This document shows positions 18,557-25,709 of a stretch of 64,000 nucleotides of DNA, one piece after another. The notes below the pieces were generated by a model. It did no database searches, was not told the origin of the DNA, and saw only the letters and a program-made list of their open reading frames with translations. The DNA comes from an uncultured Eubacteriales bacterium (lineage in GTDB: Bacteria > Bacillota > Clostridia > Oscillospirales > Oscillospiraceae), in NCBI GenBank assembly GCA_900545405.1, contig UQYT01000006.1:1-64000 (forward strand), given 5' to 3'. Made by a program: the position numbers and the translations under genes. The stretch's first letter is position 1; each line of letters starts with the position of its first letter.

Positions 18557-19933
18557 TTAAAAGCCTATGTTGGGCAGGGCGGCGAAGCCGGCTTCTAGGT
18601 CGTCGTCGGTGGGGACGTAGTCGTCCATGGTGCCGTCGTTGAACTTCTGGTAGGCGGTCATGTCGAAATAGCCGGTGCCGGTCAGGCCGAAGACGATGTT
18701 CTTCGCCTCGCCGGTCTCCTTGCACTTGACCGCCTCGTCGATGGCGACGCGTATGGCGTGGCTGGACTCGGGGGCGGGCAGGATGCCCTCGACGCGGGCA
18801 AAGTAGGTGGCGGCCTCGAAGACCGAGGTCTGGCCGACGGCGCGGGCCTCCATGTAGCCGTCGTGGTAGAGCTGCGAGAGCACGGGGCTCATGCCGTGAT
18901 AGCGCAGGCCGCCGGCGTGGCTCGGCGAGGGGATGAAGCCGCTGCCGAGGGTGTACATCTTAGCCAGCGGGCAGACCTTGCCGGTGTCGCAGAAGTCATA
19001 GGCAAAGCGGCCGCGGGTGAGGCTGGGGCAGGAGGCGGGCTCTACGGCGATGAAGCGGTAGTTCCGCTCGCCGCGGAGCATCTCGCCCATGAAGGGGGAG
19101 ATCAGGCCGCCGAGGTTGGAGCCGCCGCCGGCGCAGCCGATGATGATGTCGGGCACGACGCCGTATTTGTCGAGCGCGATCTTGGTCTCGAGGCCGATTA
19201 TCGACTGGTGCAGCAGCACCTGGTTGAGCACGCTGCCGAGGACATAGCGATAGCCCTCGTTGGTGGCGGCGGCCTCGACCGCCTCGGAGATGGCGCAGCC
19301 TAGGGAGCCGGTGGTGCCGGGATGCTCTGCCAGGATCTGGCGGCCGACCTCGGTCTCCATGGAGGGGCTCGGCGTCACGGAGGCGCCGTAGGTGCGCATG
19401 ACCTCGCGGCGGAAGGGCTTCTGCTCATAGGAGCACTTGACCATGAAGACCTTGCAGTCGAGGCCCAGATAGGCGCAGGCCATGGAGAGCGCGGTCCCCC
19501 ACTGTCCGGCGCCGGTCTCGGTGGTGACGCCGCGCAGGCCCTGATTCTTGGCGTAATACGCCTGGGCCACGGCGGAGTTGAGCTTGTGCGAGCCGGAGGT
19601 GTTGTTGCCCTCGAACTTGTAGTAGATGTGCGCCGGGGTGCCCAGCTTCTCCTCGAGGCAGTAGGCGCGAACAAGGGGCGAGGGGCGGTACATCTTGTAG
19701 AAGTCGCGTATCTCCTGCGGTATGGGGATCTCGCGGGTGTCGTTGTCGAGCTCCTGGCGGATGAGCTCGTCGCAGAAGACGGGCTGCAGGTCCTCGAACT
19801 TCATGGCCTCGCCCGTGGCGGGGTTGCGCAGCGGGGCGGGCTTATTCTTCATATCGGCGCGGACGTTGTACCACGTCCTGGGCATCTCCTCTTCACTGAG
19901 ATAAATTTTGTACGGGATCTTCGCTTCGGACAT
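18557..19933 (-). CDS. trpB: TrpB2-like tryptophan synthase beta chain
   Basis: PLP enzyme that joins indole and serine to make tryptophan. The 458 residues are longer than the usual TrpB1 (about 400) and match the TrpB2-type group (N-terminus IPYKIYLSEEEMPRTWYN). The PLP lysine lies in GSHKLNSA, with ETGAGQWG and the phosphate loop CAGGGSNLGG. TrpB2 often stands without trpA, as here, and may salvage free indole. A Trp-specific T-box leader controls it, which confirms the tryptophan link. AAGGAGG lies before the ATG at 19933. Confidence 0.94.
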   Translation of the reverse strand: MSEAKIPYKIYLSEEEMPRTWYNVRADMKNKPAPLRNPATGEAMKFEDLQPVFCDELIRQELDNDTREIPIPQEIRDFYKMYRPSPLVRAYCLEEKLGTPAHIYYKFEGNNTSGSHKLNSAVAQAYYAKNQGLRGVTTETGAGQWGTALSMACAYLGLDCKVFMVKCSYEQKPFRREVMRTYGASVTPSPSMETEVGRQILAEHPGTTGSLGCAISEAVEAAATNEGYRYVLGSVLNQVLLHQSIIGLETKIALDKYGVVPDIIIGCAGGGSNLGGLISPFMGEMLRGERNYRFIAVEPASCPSLTRGRFAYDFCDTGKVCPLAKMYTLGSGFIPSPSHAGGLRYHGMSPVLSQLYHDGYMEARAVGQTSVFEAATYFARVEGILPAPESSHAIRVAIDEAVKCKETGEAKNIVFGLTGTGYFDMTAYQKFNDGTMDDYVPTDDDLEAGFAALPNIGF

Positions 19934-19956
19934 GGTGTTATCCTCCTTTTTAGAAT

Positions 19957-19994
19957 AAAAAAAGTCCCAAGTGACCTAAAAGATCACTTGGGAC
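19957..19994 (-). terminator. T-box leader terminator
   Basis: On the minus strand GTCCCAAGTGATC (19982-19994) pairs with GTCACTTGGGAC (19964-19975), then seven T. It is the off-state stem of the T-box. Confidence 0.93.
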
Positions 19995-20222
19995 AGATAA
20001 ACATTATCTGCGGTGCCACCCAAATTGCGGAGACTATGCTCCGCCGGCTCTGCCCGCGCTATCACGCGGCGGCGCTGTAACGGGCGCACACCCGGGAGTT
20101 AGTTTCGCTCCCCTCCTGAGTCCATTCACCGGCATCCGAAACTGCGGCGCTCACAGCAAACGCACCGCTCTCTGAAAGCCCTGATATCCGGCTACTCTTC
20201 TCAGTCATCGGTTTCTGCATTC
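19957..20222 (-). ncRNA. T-box leader, tRNA-Trp specific
   Basis: Read on the minus strand, the leader has a Stem I with AGTA, the distal CAGAGAGCGGTG stretch and a specifier loop GTGAATGGAC whose UGG (complement of 20122-20124) is the tryptophan codon followed by a purine. The antiterminator bulge GGGTGGCACCGC follows; its UGGC can pair with the GCCA end of a tRNA with G73, as bacterial tRNA-Trp has. Uncharged tRNA-Trp should therefore allow transcription into trpB. Start of the transcript is inferred from the promoter. Confidence 0.95.
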
Positions 20223-20224
20223 AC

Positions 20225-20253
20225 AACATAACACTGCCGTGAATTTTTGTCAA
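20225..20253 (-). promoter_or_regulatory. Promoter for the T-box/trpB unit
   Basis: Minus strand TTGACA (20248-20253), 17 bases, TATGTT (20225-20230). It abuts the end of the MarR gene. Confidence 0.85.
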
Positions 20254-20263
20254 GCATGAATTT

Positions 20264-20728
20264 TTATTCTTCGGCCCCGGCCTCGGGCATCAGCTCGCGG
20301 GACATGATGCAGAGCATGTCCGCAACGCGCTCGAGCTCCGCAGCGGGAAAGCGCCGGCGCATGCGCTCCATGACCGTGGAGACGTAGTCTCGCATCATGC
20401 CGATGTAGCCGTAATACTTGTCCGAGAGCACGAGGTAATACTCCCGCTTGTCCGGGCCGGAATTCTCCTTGCGCAGATAGCCCTTGCTGATGAGGCTGGC
20501 GACTTTGTAGGTGGCATTTGACTGCGAGATGTTCAGAAACTCGGCGAATTTGCCGATGGTCGGCTTCCCCAGCTGGTTTATTACCTCGAGGGAGAAGACC
20601 TCCATCGCCGTCAGCGAGCCCTCGCGCTCGTGCACCTGGGAGAACACCTTGCGGTAAAAGCTGAACTTGAATTTGTCGTAGACCTCGAGAAAATTCTCCT
20701 CGAGCCGGTCCTTTTCCGGCCCGTTCAT
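20264..20728 (-). CDS. MarR-family transcriptional regulator
   Basis: Winged-helix DNA-binding protein of 154 residues. The helix-turn-helix is at PTIGKFAEFLNISQSNATYKV and the wing at RKENSGPDKREYYLVLS. ATG 20728 overlaps the stop of the cupin gene (ATGA) with no clear ribosome site of its own, so translation is probably coupled. Its place at the end of an operon with a cupin and two hydrolases suggests it regulates that operon, but no operator was identified. Confidence 0.9.
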   Translation of the reverse strand: MNGPEKDRLEENFLEVYDKFKFSFYRKVFSQVHEREGSLTAMEVFSLEVINQLGKPTIGKFAEFLNISQSNATYKVASLISKGYLRKENSGPDKREYYLVLSDKYYGYIGMMRDYVSTVMERMRRRFPAAELERVADMLCIMSRELMPEAGAEE

Positions 20729-21075
20729 CAGCAATAGAGCACCAGCGCCACGAGCACCAGCGGCTCGTCGCGGAGGTTCTTCATGCTGTGGCCCTCACCG
20801 CTGTCCGTGAAGCAGACGTCGCCCGCGCGGACGGTGGTGACGGTGCCGTTGTCGTTGTATTCGCCCTCGCCGGAGATGACGAGGTAGGTCTCGCCGTCGC
20901 CGTCGTGGACGTGCCAGCCGATCTCGCAGTTCTTCTCAAGCGTCACGGTGTTGAAGATGCGGCCCTTGCCGTACATGCCGTCCGCGGGCAGGATGACGCG
21001 GTTGACGAGATAGCCCTCGCCGCCCTTGAAGTTGTCCTTGCGCTCGATCTGCCTGTCTTCGTACCTTGTTATCAT
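20728..21075 (-). CDS. Cupin-domain protein
   Basis: Single-domain cupin of 115 residues. The metal-binding motif 1 is GWHVHDGDGETYLVISGEG and motif 2 is DVCFTDSGEGHSMKN, so the His and Glu ligands of a metal site are present. Such stand-alone cupins can be isomerases, decarboxylases or small-molecule sensors; the reaction cannot be told. It is the third gene of the amidohydrolase operon, with AAGGAGG thirteen bases or less before the ATG. Confidence 0.85.
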   Translation of the reverse strand: MITRYEDRQIERKDNFKGGEGYLVNRVILPADGMYGKGRIFNTVTLEKNCEIGWHVHDGDGETYLVISGEGEYNDNGTVTTVRAGDVCFTDSGEGHSMKNLRDEPLVLVALVLYC

Positions 21076-21088
21076 TATTTCTTCCTCC

Positions 21089-22498
21089 TTATTCTCCGCA
21101 CAGCTCGGCTATCGCCAGTGCGAATATTTTGCATGCTGCCAGTGAATCGTGAATATTTATGCGCTCGTTCGCCCCGTGCATGTTGGAGACGAAGCCCGGC
21201 ATGCCCGCACCGAAGGCCACGCCGCCGGGGATCTCGTGGACATAGGTGCCGCCGCCGGTGGCGACGCACTCGCCCTTGCGGCCGGAGTAGGTCTCATAGC
21301 AGCGCAGCAGCGTGGAGACGAACTCGCCCTCGGCGGGGGTGTGGTGGGCCGGGTGCATCTCGGACTCGACGCTGAAGCCGAGGGAGCTGAGACGCGCGTC
21401 AAAGATCTGCTTGCAGTTGGCCTCGTCGGCGCAGATGGGCACGCGGCTGTCGAGCTGGGCGTCGAGGCCCGTATCGCAGAGGCTCAGCAGGTCGAGGGAG
21501 ATGGTGAGCTCACCGGAGATGTCGTCCTTCTGCGCGATGCCGCAGGTCTCGCCGAGCCAGTCGCCGTGCGGGAAGCACTCGGCCAGTGTGCGGATGGTGC
21601 GCGTGGACTCGCAGTCGGCGAGGGGCAGGCTGCTCAGCACTGCGAGCAGGGCGGTTATGCCGTTGGCGCCTTCCCAGGGGGTGGAGGCGTGCGCCTGGCG
21701 GCCGTGGACGGAGAGCTCCGCCCCGCCGTCAACGTCGCAGGCGGAGAGGACCACGCCGCAGCGCGCGGCGGCGTCGGCGCCCAGCCTCAGGACCTCGGCG
21801 GCGTCCATGCCGAGCACTGTGGCGCGGGCGTCGGCGGGGATGACGTTGATGCACAGGCCGCCCTCTATGGACGAGACGCGGGGCAGGGCGGTCCCGGCAG
21901 GCCAGCTGCGGGTGAGGTGGGGGCGGAACGTGCCCTTTTCCACGTTGTAGACGGGAAAGCCGGTGTCCGGCGTGAAGGTGTTCGGAGCAGGGGCGTGCTT
22001 GGAGTAGTAGTGGGGCAGGTCTTCGGAGCCGGACTCCTCGTTCGTGCCCATGATGAGGCGGCAGCCGTGCTTTATGGGCAGGCCCAGCTCCCGCACGCAG
22101 CGCATGGCGAAGAGGGCCATGACGACGGGGCCCTTGTCGTCGTCAGTGCCGCGGCCGTAGAGGCAGCCGTCGCCCTTGAGGACGGCCTCGTAGGGCGGGG
22201 TGTCCCAGCCATCGCCCTCGACAACGACGTCGAGGTGGCCGAGAATGTCGAGGCGGGAGGGCTGGTCGTTGAGGTCGGCGGTGCCGACGGCGCAGCCGTA
22301 TATCTCCGTGGCAAAGCCGTATTCAGAGCAGAGGGCCAGGGCCTCGTCCAGGGCGGCCCGGGGGCCGGGGCCGAAGGGCGCGTCCGGCTCCGCCTCGCCG
22401 CGCACGCTTCTGACGGCGACAAGGCGGCCGATGTCGCGTATGAGCTCGGCCTCGTGGGCGTCGACCCACTGGGATATGCGTTCTTGAACTGTCATCAT
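21089..22498 (-). CDS. M20-family dipeptidase (PepV/Sapep type)
   Basis: Zinc-dependent cytosolic dipeptidase of 469 residues. The first metal motif LDILGHLDVVVEGDGW, the bridging Asp in YGRGTDDDKGP, and GTNEESGSED with the catalytic Glu pair are visible, with a dimer/lid domain in the middle and a last His in SNMHGANERI. AAGGAG lies just before the first ATG at 22498, which overlaps the upstream amidohydrolase stop; a second ATG at 22495 is equally usable. Confidence 0.92.
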   Translation of the reverse strand: MMTVQERISQWVDAHEAELIRDIGRLVAVRSVRGEAEPDAPFGPGPRAALDEALALCSEYGFATEIYGCAVGTADLNDQPSRLDILGHLDVVVEGDGWDTPPYEAVLKGDGCLYGRGTDDDKGPVVMALFAMRCVRELGLPIKHGCRLIMGTNEESGSEDLPHYYSKHAPAPNTFTPDTGFPVYNVEKGTFRPHLTRSWPAGTALPRVSSIEGGLCINVIPADARATVLGMDAAEVLRLGADAAARCGVVLSACDVDGGAELSVHGRQAHASTPWEGANGITALLAVLSSLPLADCESTRTIRTLAECFPHGDWLGETCGIAQKDDISGELTISLDLLSLCDTGLDAQLDSRVPICADEANCKQIFDARLSSLGFSVESEMHPAHHTPAEGEFVSTLLRCYETYSGRKGECVATGGGTYVHEIPGGVAFGAGMPGFVSNMHGANERINIHDSLAACKIFALAIAELCGE

Positions 22499-23766
22499 AT
22501 CAGCTCCTTAGTATATTTTTCGGCCTCGGCGATGATGTGCTCCACGCTGTCACCAACGTGGAACTCGCCGTTCTCGTAGAGTATGCGCCCGGCGACCATG
22601 GTCAGGCGCACGCAGTCCTTAGAGCCGCTGTAAACAAGATTCTGAGCCGGGGCCAGGATGGGCCTCATGCTCGGGCGCGAGAGGTCGATGACCGCGAGGT
22701 CGGCCCACTTGCCGGGGGCGAGGCTGTCGCAGTCGGAAAGGCCCATGGCCCGCGCGCCGCCGCTGCATGCGGCGTAGAGGATGTCGCCGGCGGGGCAGGC
22801 CGCGGCGTCCTCGCGCCGGAGCTTTTGCAGCACACAGGCGAGGTACATCTCGCGGAACATGTCGAGCGCGTTGTTGGAGGAGGCCCCGTCCGTGCCTATG
22901 GCGAGGTTGATGCCCATGTCCATGAACTCGCTGAGGGGCGCGACGCCGCTGGCGAGCTTGGCGTTGGAGGCCGGGCAGGTGACGGCCCAGAGGCCGCGGT
23001 CACGGAATATCCGCATGTCGCCCTCGTCGAACCAGACGCAGTGGAAACCGCCGCCGCCGTAGTCGAAGAGGCCGAGCTGGTCGAAATAGCGCGTGGGGCT
23101 CATGCCGTGGCGCTCGATGCAGCCCTCGTACTCGGACTTCGTCTCGCTGTTGTGGGTCCAGACCTCTGCCTTGTAGGTGTGGGCGAGCTCGGAAATGTAG
23201 CGGAGGAGCTCCTCACTCGCGGTGTACTCGGCGTGGAAGCCGAGGCGGTAGCCCACGAGGGGGCCCATGGCATTGTACTTTTCAAAGTCGCGCGCGGCGA
23301 CGCTCCAGTCGGCGTCCCCGGCGGCGACGGCGCCGCAGAGGATGGAGCGGAAGCCGCTGTCGATTACGGCCTGGACGTAGGCGTCGCGATAGAAATACAT
23401 GTCAAAGGCCGCGGTGACGCCGCCGGAGAGCAGCTCGAGCACGGCGAGGCGGGTCAGGGCATAGATTGCTTCGGGAAAGAGCCTGGCCTCGCGGGGGAAG
23501 ACCTGCTGGAAGAGCCAGTCGTGCAGCGGCAGGCCGTCGGCAAAGGAGCGCAGAAAGACCATGGGGTTGTGCGTGTGCGCGTCCTTGAAGCCGGGGATGA
23601 TGAGGTCGCCGCCGAGGTCTATCTCGCGCTCAAAGGCGGGCATGTCCTCGCGCGGGGGGCCGACGTAGCTTATGCGGCCGCCATCGGTCCAGAGCTCGCC
23701 CTCGACTATGGAGCAGTCGCCGGGGCTGAGCATGGGCATGATGCGGGCGTTGTGGAGTCGTATCAT
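22495..23766 (-). CDS. Amidohydrolase, MTA/SAH deaminase-like (ATZ/TRZ family)
   Basis: Metal-dependent hydrolase or deaminase of 423 residues. Metal ligands appear as DAHTHNP near the start, then GFHAEY, a WTHNSET motif, FHCVWF and the Asp in GTDGASSNN. This order matches 5-methylthioadenosine/S-adenosylhomocysteine deaminases and guanine-deaminase-like SsnA proteins; the substrate is open. AAGGAGG lies eight bases before ATG 23766; earlier in-frame starts lie upstream of that site. First gene of an operon with a dipeptidase, cupin and MarR regulator. Confidence 0.88.
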   Translation of the reverse strand: MIRLHNARIMPMLSPGDCSIVEGELWTDGGRISYVGPPREDMPAFEREIDLGGDLIIPGFKDAHTHNPMVFLRSFADGLPLHDWLFQQVFPREARLFPEAIYALTRLAVLELLSGGVTAAFDMYFYRDAYVQAVIDSGFRSILCGAVAAGDADWSVAARDFEKYNAMGPLVGYRLGFHAEYTASEELLRYISELAHTYKAEVWTHNSETKSEYEGCIERHGMSPTRYFDQLGLFDYGGGGFHCVWFDEGDMRIFRDRGLWAVTCPASNAKLASGVAPLSEFMDMGINLAIGTDGASSNNALDMFREMYLACVLQKLRREDAAACPAGDILYAACSGGARAMGLSDCDSLAPGKWADLAVIDLSRPSMRPILAPAQNLVYSGSKDCVRLTMVAGRILYENGEFHVGDSVEHIIAEAEKYTKELI

Positions 23767-23810
23767 AATTGTTACCTCCTTACAGGGGCGATGCAACATC
23801 TTCATATCAG

Positions 23811-23838
23811 ATTATCACCGCAAAGGCGGGGATGTCAA
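23811..23838 (-). promoter_or_regulatory. Promoter for the amidohydrolase operon
   Basis: Minus strand TTGACA (23833-23838), 16 bases, GATAAT (23811-23816). Its -35 abuts the -35 of the divergent HD-gene promoter. Confidence 0.7.
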
Positions 23839-23867
23839 TTGCAAAAGCTCGGCGCGCGTGCTAAGAT
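23839..23867 (+). promoter_or_regulatory. Promoter for the HD-domain gene
   Basis: TTGCAA (23839-23844), 17 bases, TAAGAT (23862-23867), back to back with the minus-strand promoter. Confidence 0.6.
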
Positions 23868-23889
23868 ACCGAGCTGAGAGGAGCTGATC

Positions 23890-24453
23890 GTGTTGACGGC
23901 AAGGGAGTTTATGGACTTTCTCCACGTGATGGAGCGGCTAAAGTGCAACGTGCGCCACGGCTGGACCAGCACGGGCCGGAGGGAATCGGTGGCGGAGCAC
24001 AGCTATCGCCTCTGCGTGATGGCGTTTCTGCTGCGGGACGAGTTTCCGGGGCTGGACATGGAGAAGGTGCTGCACATGTGCATCATCCACGACTGGGGCG
24101 AGGCGGTGACGGGGGACATCCCGACCTTCCTGAAGACGGAGGCGGACGAGGCGACGGAGACGGACGCGGTGGCGCAGCTCACGTCGATGCTGCCGGACAA
24201 GAAGGCGGAGCTGGACGCGCTCTTTGCCGAGATGGAGGCGCTGGAGACGCCGGAGGCGAAGCTGTATAAGGCGATCGACCGCATCGAGGCGGTGATACAG
24301 CACAACGAGGCGCCGCTGGATACCTGGATAGAGCTGGAGCGGACGCTGAATCTGGAGTACGGCGTCAAGGACTGCGCCAATTTCCCGTTCATGGCCGAGC
24401 TTCGCGAGCTGGCCGCCGACGATACGCGAAAAAAACTCGCCGACGCCGAATAA
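23890..24453 (+). CDS. HD-domain phosphohydrolase, 5'-deoxynucleotidase-like
   Basis: Metal-dependent phosphohydrolase of 187 residues. The HD residues appear as RRESVAEHSYRLC (first His), CIIHDWGEAVTGD (HD pair plus following Glu) and a C-terminal Asp in KAIDRIEAVIQHNE. The layout resembles YfbR-type 5'-deoxynucleotidases. The GTG at 23890 has AGGAG about six bases upstream. It stands alone between a divergent promoter and a repeat. Confidence 0.88.
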   Translation: MLTAREFMDFLHVMERLKCNVRHGWTSTGRRESVAEHSYRLCVMAFLLRDEFPGLDMEKVLHMCIIHDWGEAVTGDIPTFLKTEADEATETDAVAQLTSMLPDKKAELDALFAEMEALETPEAKLYKAIDRIEAVIQHNEAPLDTWIELERTLNLEYGVKDCANFPFMAELRELAADDTRKKLADAE

Positions 24454-24470
24454 AACACCCGCGCGCTCCG

Positions 24471-24831
24471 CGCGCGAATGAAAGTTTCGTCCACCTTTTC
24501 AAAGGTGGCGGGGTGCAGGGGCGGAGCCCTTGCCCGTGCTCCGCAGAGCGCGGAACCTTCTTGTGCTTATTTAAGCGCAGGAGGGGGTCTAAGGGGGAAC
24601 CCTCGCCGGGGGTTCCCCCTTTTTTCTTTTGGTTTGTACGTGTGCGCCGATACGTTGGGAGGTGGTCGTTGCCCTGTCCTGCGATTCGACCCCATTTCTT
24701 TGGTGCTTGCCCAAAGAAACGGTGTCGAGCCGCCAAAGAAAAGCGCTTTTTTAGCCTGGCGGCTCCACCATCCGCGTGAGCGCTGCCAGTCGGTAGACGG
24801 GACGTTCCTCGCCCGACTTTAGCAGGGGGCT
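24471..24831 (+). repeat. Dispersed repeat, copy B
   Basis: Second copy of the element at 18151-18511, starting 18 bases after the HD gene stop. The strongest matches are the first 100 bases, the GGGGGAACCC terminator-like stem and the block from CGATTCGACCCCATTTCTTTGG through AAAGAAAAGCGC. A longer open frame here (24478-24822) is broken in the other copies. Confidence 0.9.
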
Positions 24832-25090
24832 GGTGGGTGTCTGAGCGCTTGCCTTCGCCGGGGGCGAACGGGAGCTGTTATGGCCGCTTTGCGCGGTCGG
24901 TCGAGCTGGCGGGTGTCACTGTCGTTATCAGGTTCCGCCTACCACCCAAGCGCGTTTCTTTGGGGCTCCACCCCGTTTCTTTGCGCAAGAGCAAAGAAAT
25001 GGGGTGGAACGGGCAGGGCCAGTGCGGTCTACCGCTTCGCCCAACTTGGGGAGGGGGCGGGTGGGTGTCGGGGGAACGGCGCACATGTTG
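24832..25090. repeat. Mosaic with a partial inverted fourth copy
   Basis: No gene is seen here. From about 24965 to 25030 the sequence CGTTTCTTTGcGCAAGagCAAAGAAATGGGGT follows copy C on the plus strand, so it is the inverted core of the repeat. It is followed by TCGCCCAACTTGGGGAGG, a second copy of the repeat's distal end in direct orientation. Confidence 0.65.
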
Positions 25091-25096
25091 AAGGCA

Positions 25097-25130
25097 CAAA
25101 GAAAGACCCCCGCCTATTCGGGCGGGGGTC
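25097..25130 (-). terminator. Terminator after the PurN-like gene
   Basis: GACCCCCGCC (25105-25114) pairs perfectly with GGCGGGGGTC (25121-25130), with TCTTTCTTTG following on the minus strand. Confidence 0.8.
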
Positions 25131-25133
25131 TGT

Positions 25134-25709
25134 TTATTTGGCTTTGGCTTTGATGGCCTCGATGAGCAGAGGGCCGGCGGTCTCTATCACGCGGCGGCGC
25201 AGGGCGTCGGGCGTGTCGCCCTCGAGCACCTCCACGGGGGCCTGGAGCAATATCTCGCCCACCTCGCCGCTCTCGTCCGGGGCATAGATGGTGGCGCCCG
25301 TCCAGCGGACGCCGCGGTCTATGGCGGCGCGGCAGAGGTCGGGAGCGCGCAGAGTATCGAAGGCGGGGCTCAGCGCGCAGCGCACGCCCACGGCGCGGCC
25401 GCGGTAGGCCCGAGCCAGACCCTCCGAGAGCTTCGGAGCAAAGCCCGCGAGGATGATGAAGTCTATGTCGAGGTCGTGCAGCTTGTTGAGCAGCGCCAGC
25501 GAGAACGAGGCGCCGTTCGGGAAGATGGCCTCCTCGACCACATAGCCCGGCACATGCGCGCCCTCGGCCCGGGTGAGGGCAAAGGAGCCCCGCTCCGTCG
25601 AGATCACGGCGGCGAGCGAAAAGCCCTCTATCTCCCCGAAAAACACGCTGTCGAGCAGCGACTGCAGCTCGGCTCCGTCCCCGGACACCAGCGCGGCGGC
25701 GTTCAGCAT
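25134..25709 (-). CDS. PurN-like formyltransferase-fold protein lacking catalytic residues
   Basis: The 191 residues follow the fold of glycinamide ribonucleotide formyltransferase: an N-terminal ALVSGDGAELQSLLD where PurN has SGxGSNLQAL, IDFIILAGFAPKLS where PurN has the LAGFMRILS strand, and a C-terminal GATIYAPDESGEVGEILLQ. Where PurN has the catalytic Asn-x-His of NIHPSLLP, this protein has VRCALSPAF, and the later catalytic Asp context is altered. It is therefore unlikely to be a normal PurN. It overlaps the end of the GT4-CsaB gene by seven bases, so its role may lie in cell-wall polymer synthesis. Confidence 0.75.
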   Translation of the reverse strand: MLNAAALVSGDGAELQSLLDSVFFGEIEGFSLAAVISTERGSFALTRAEGAHVPGYVVEEAIFPNGASFSLALLNKLHDLDIDFIILAGFAPKLSEGLARAYRGRAVGVRCALSPAFDTLRAPDLCRAAIDRGVRWTGATIYAPDESGEVGEILLQAPVEVLEGDTPDALRRRVIETAGPLLIEAIKAKAK

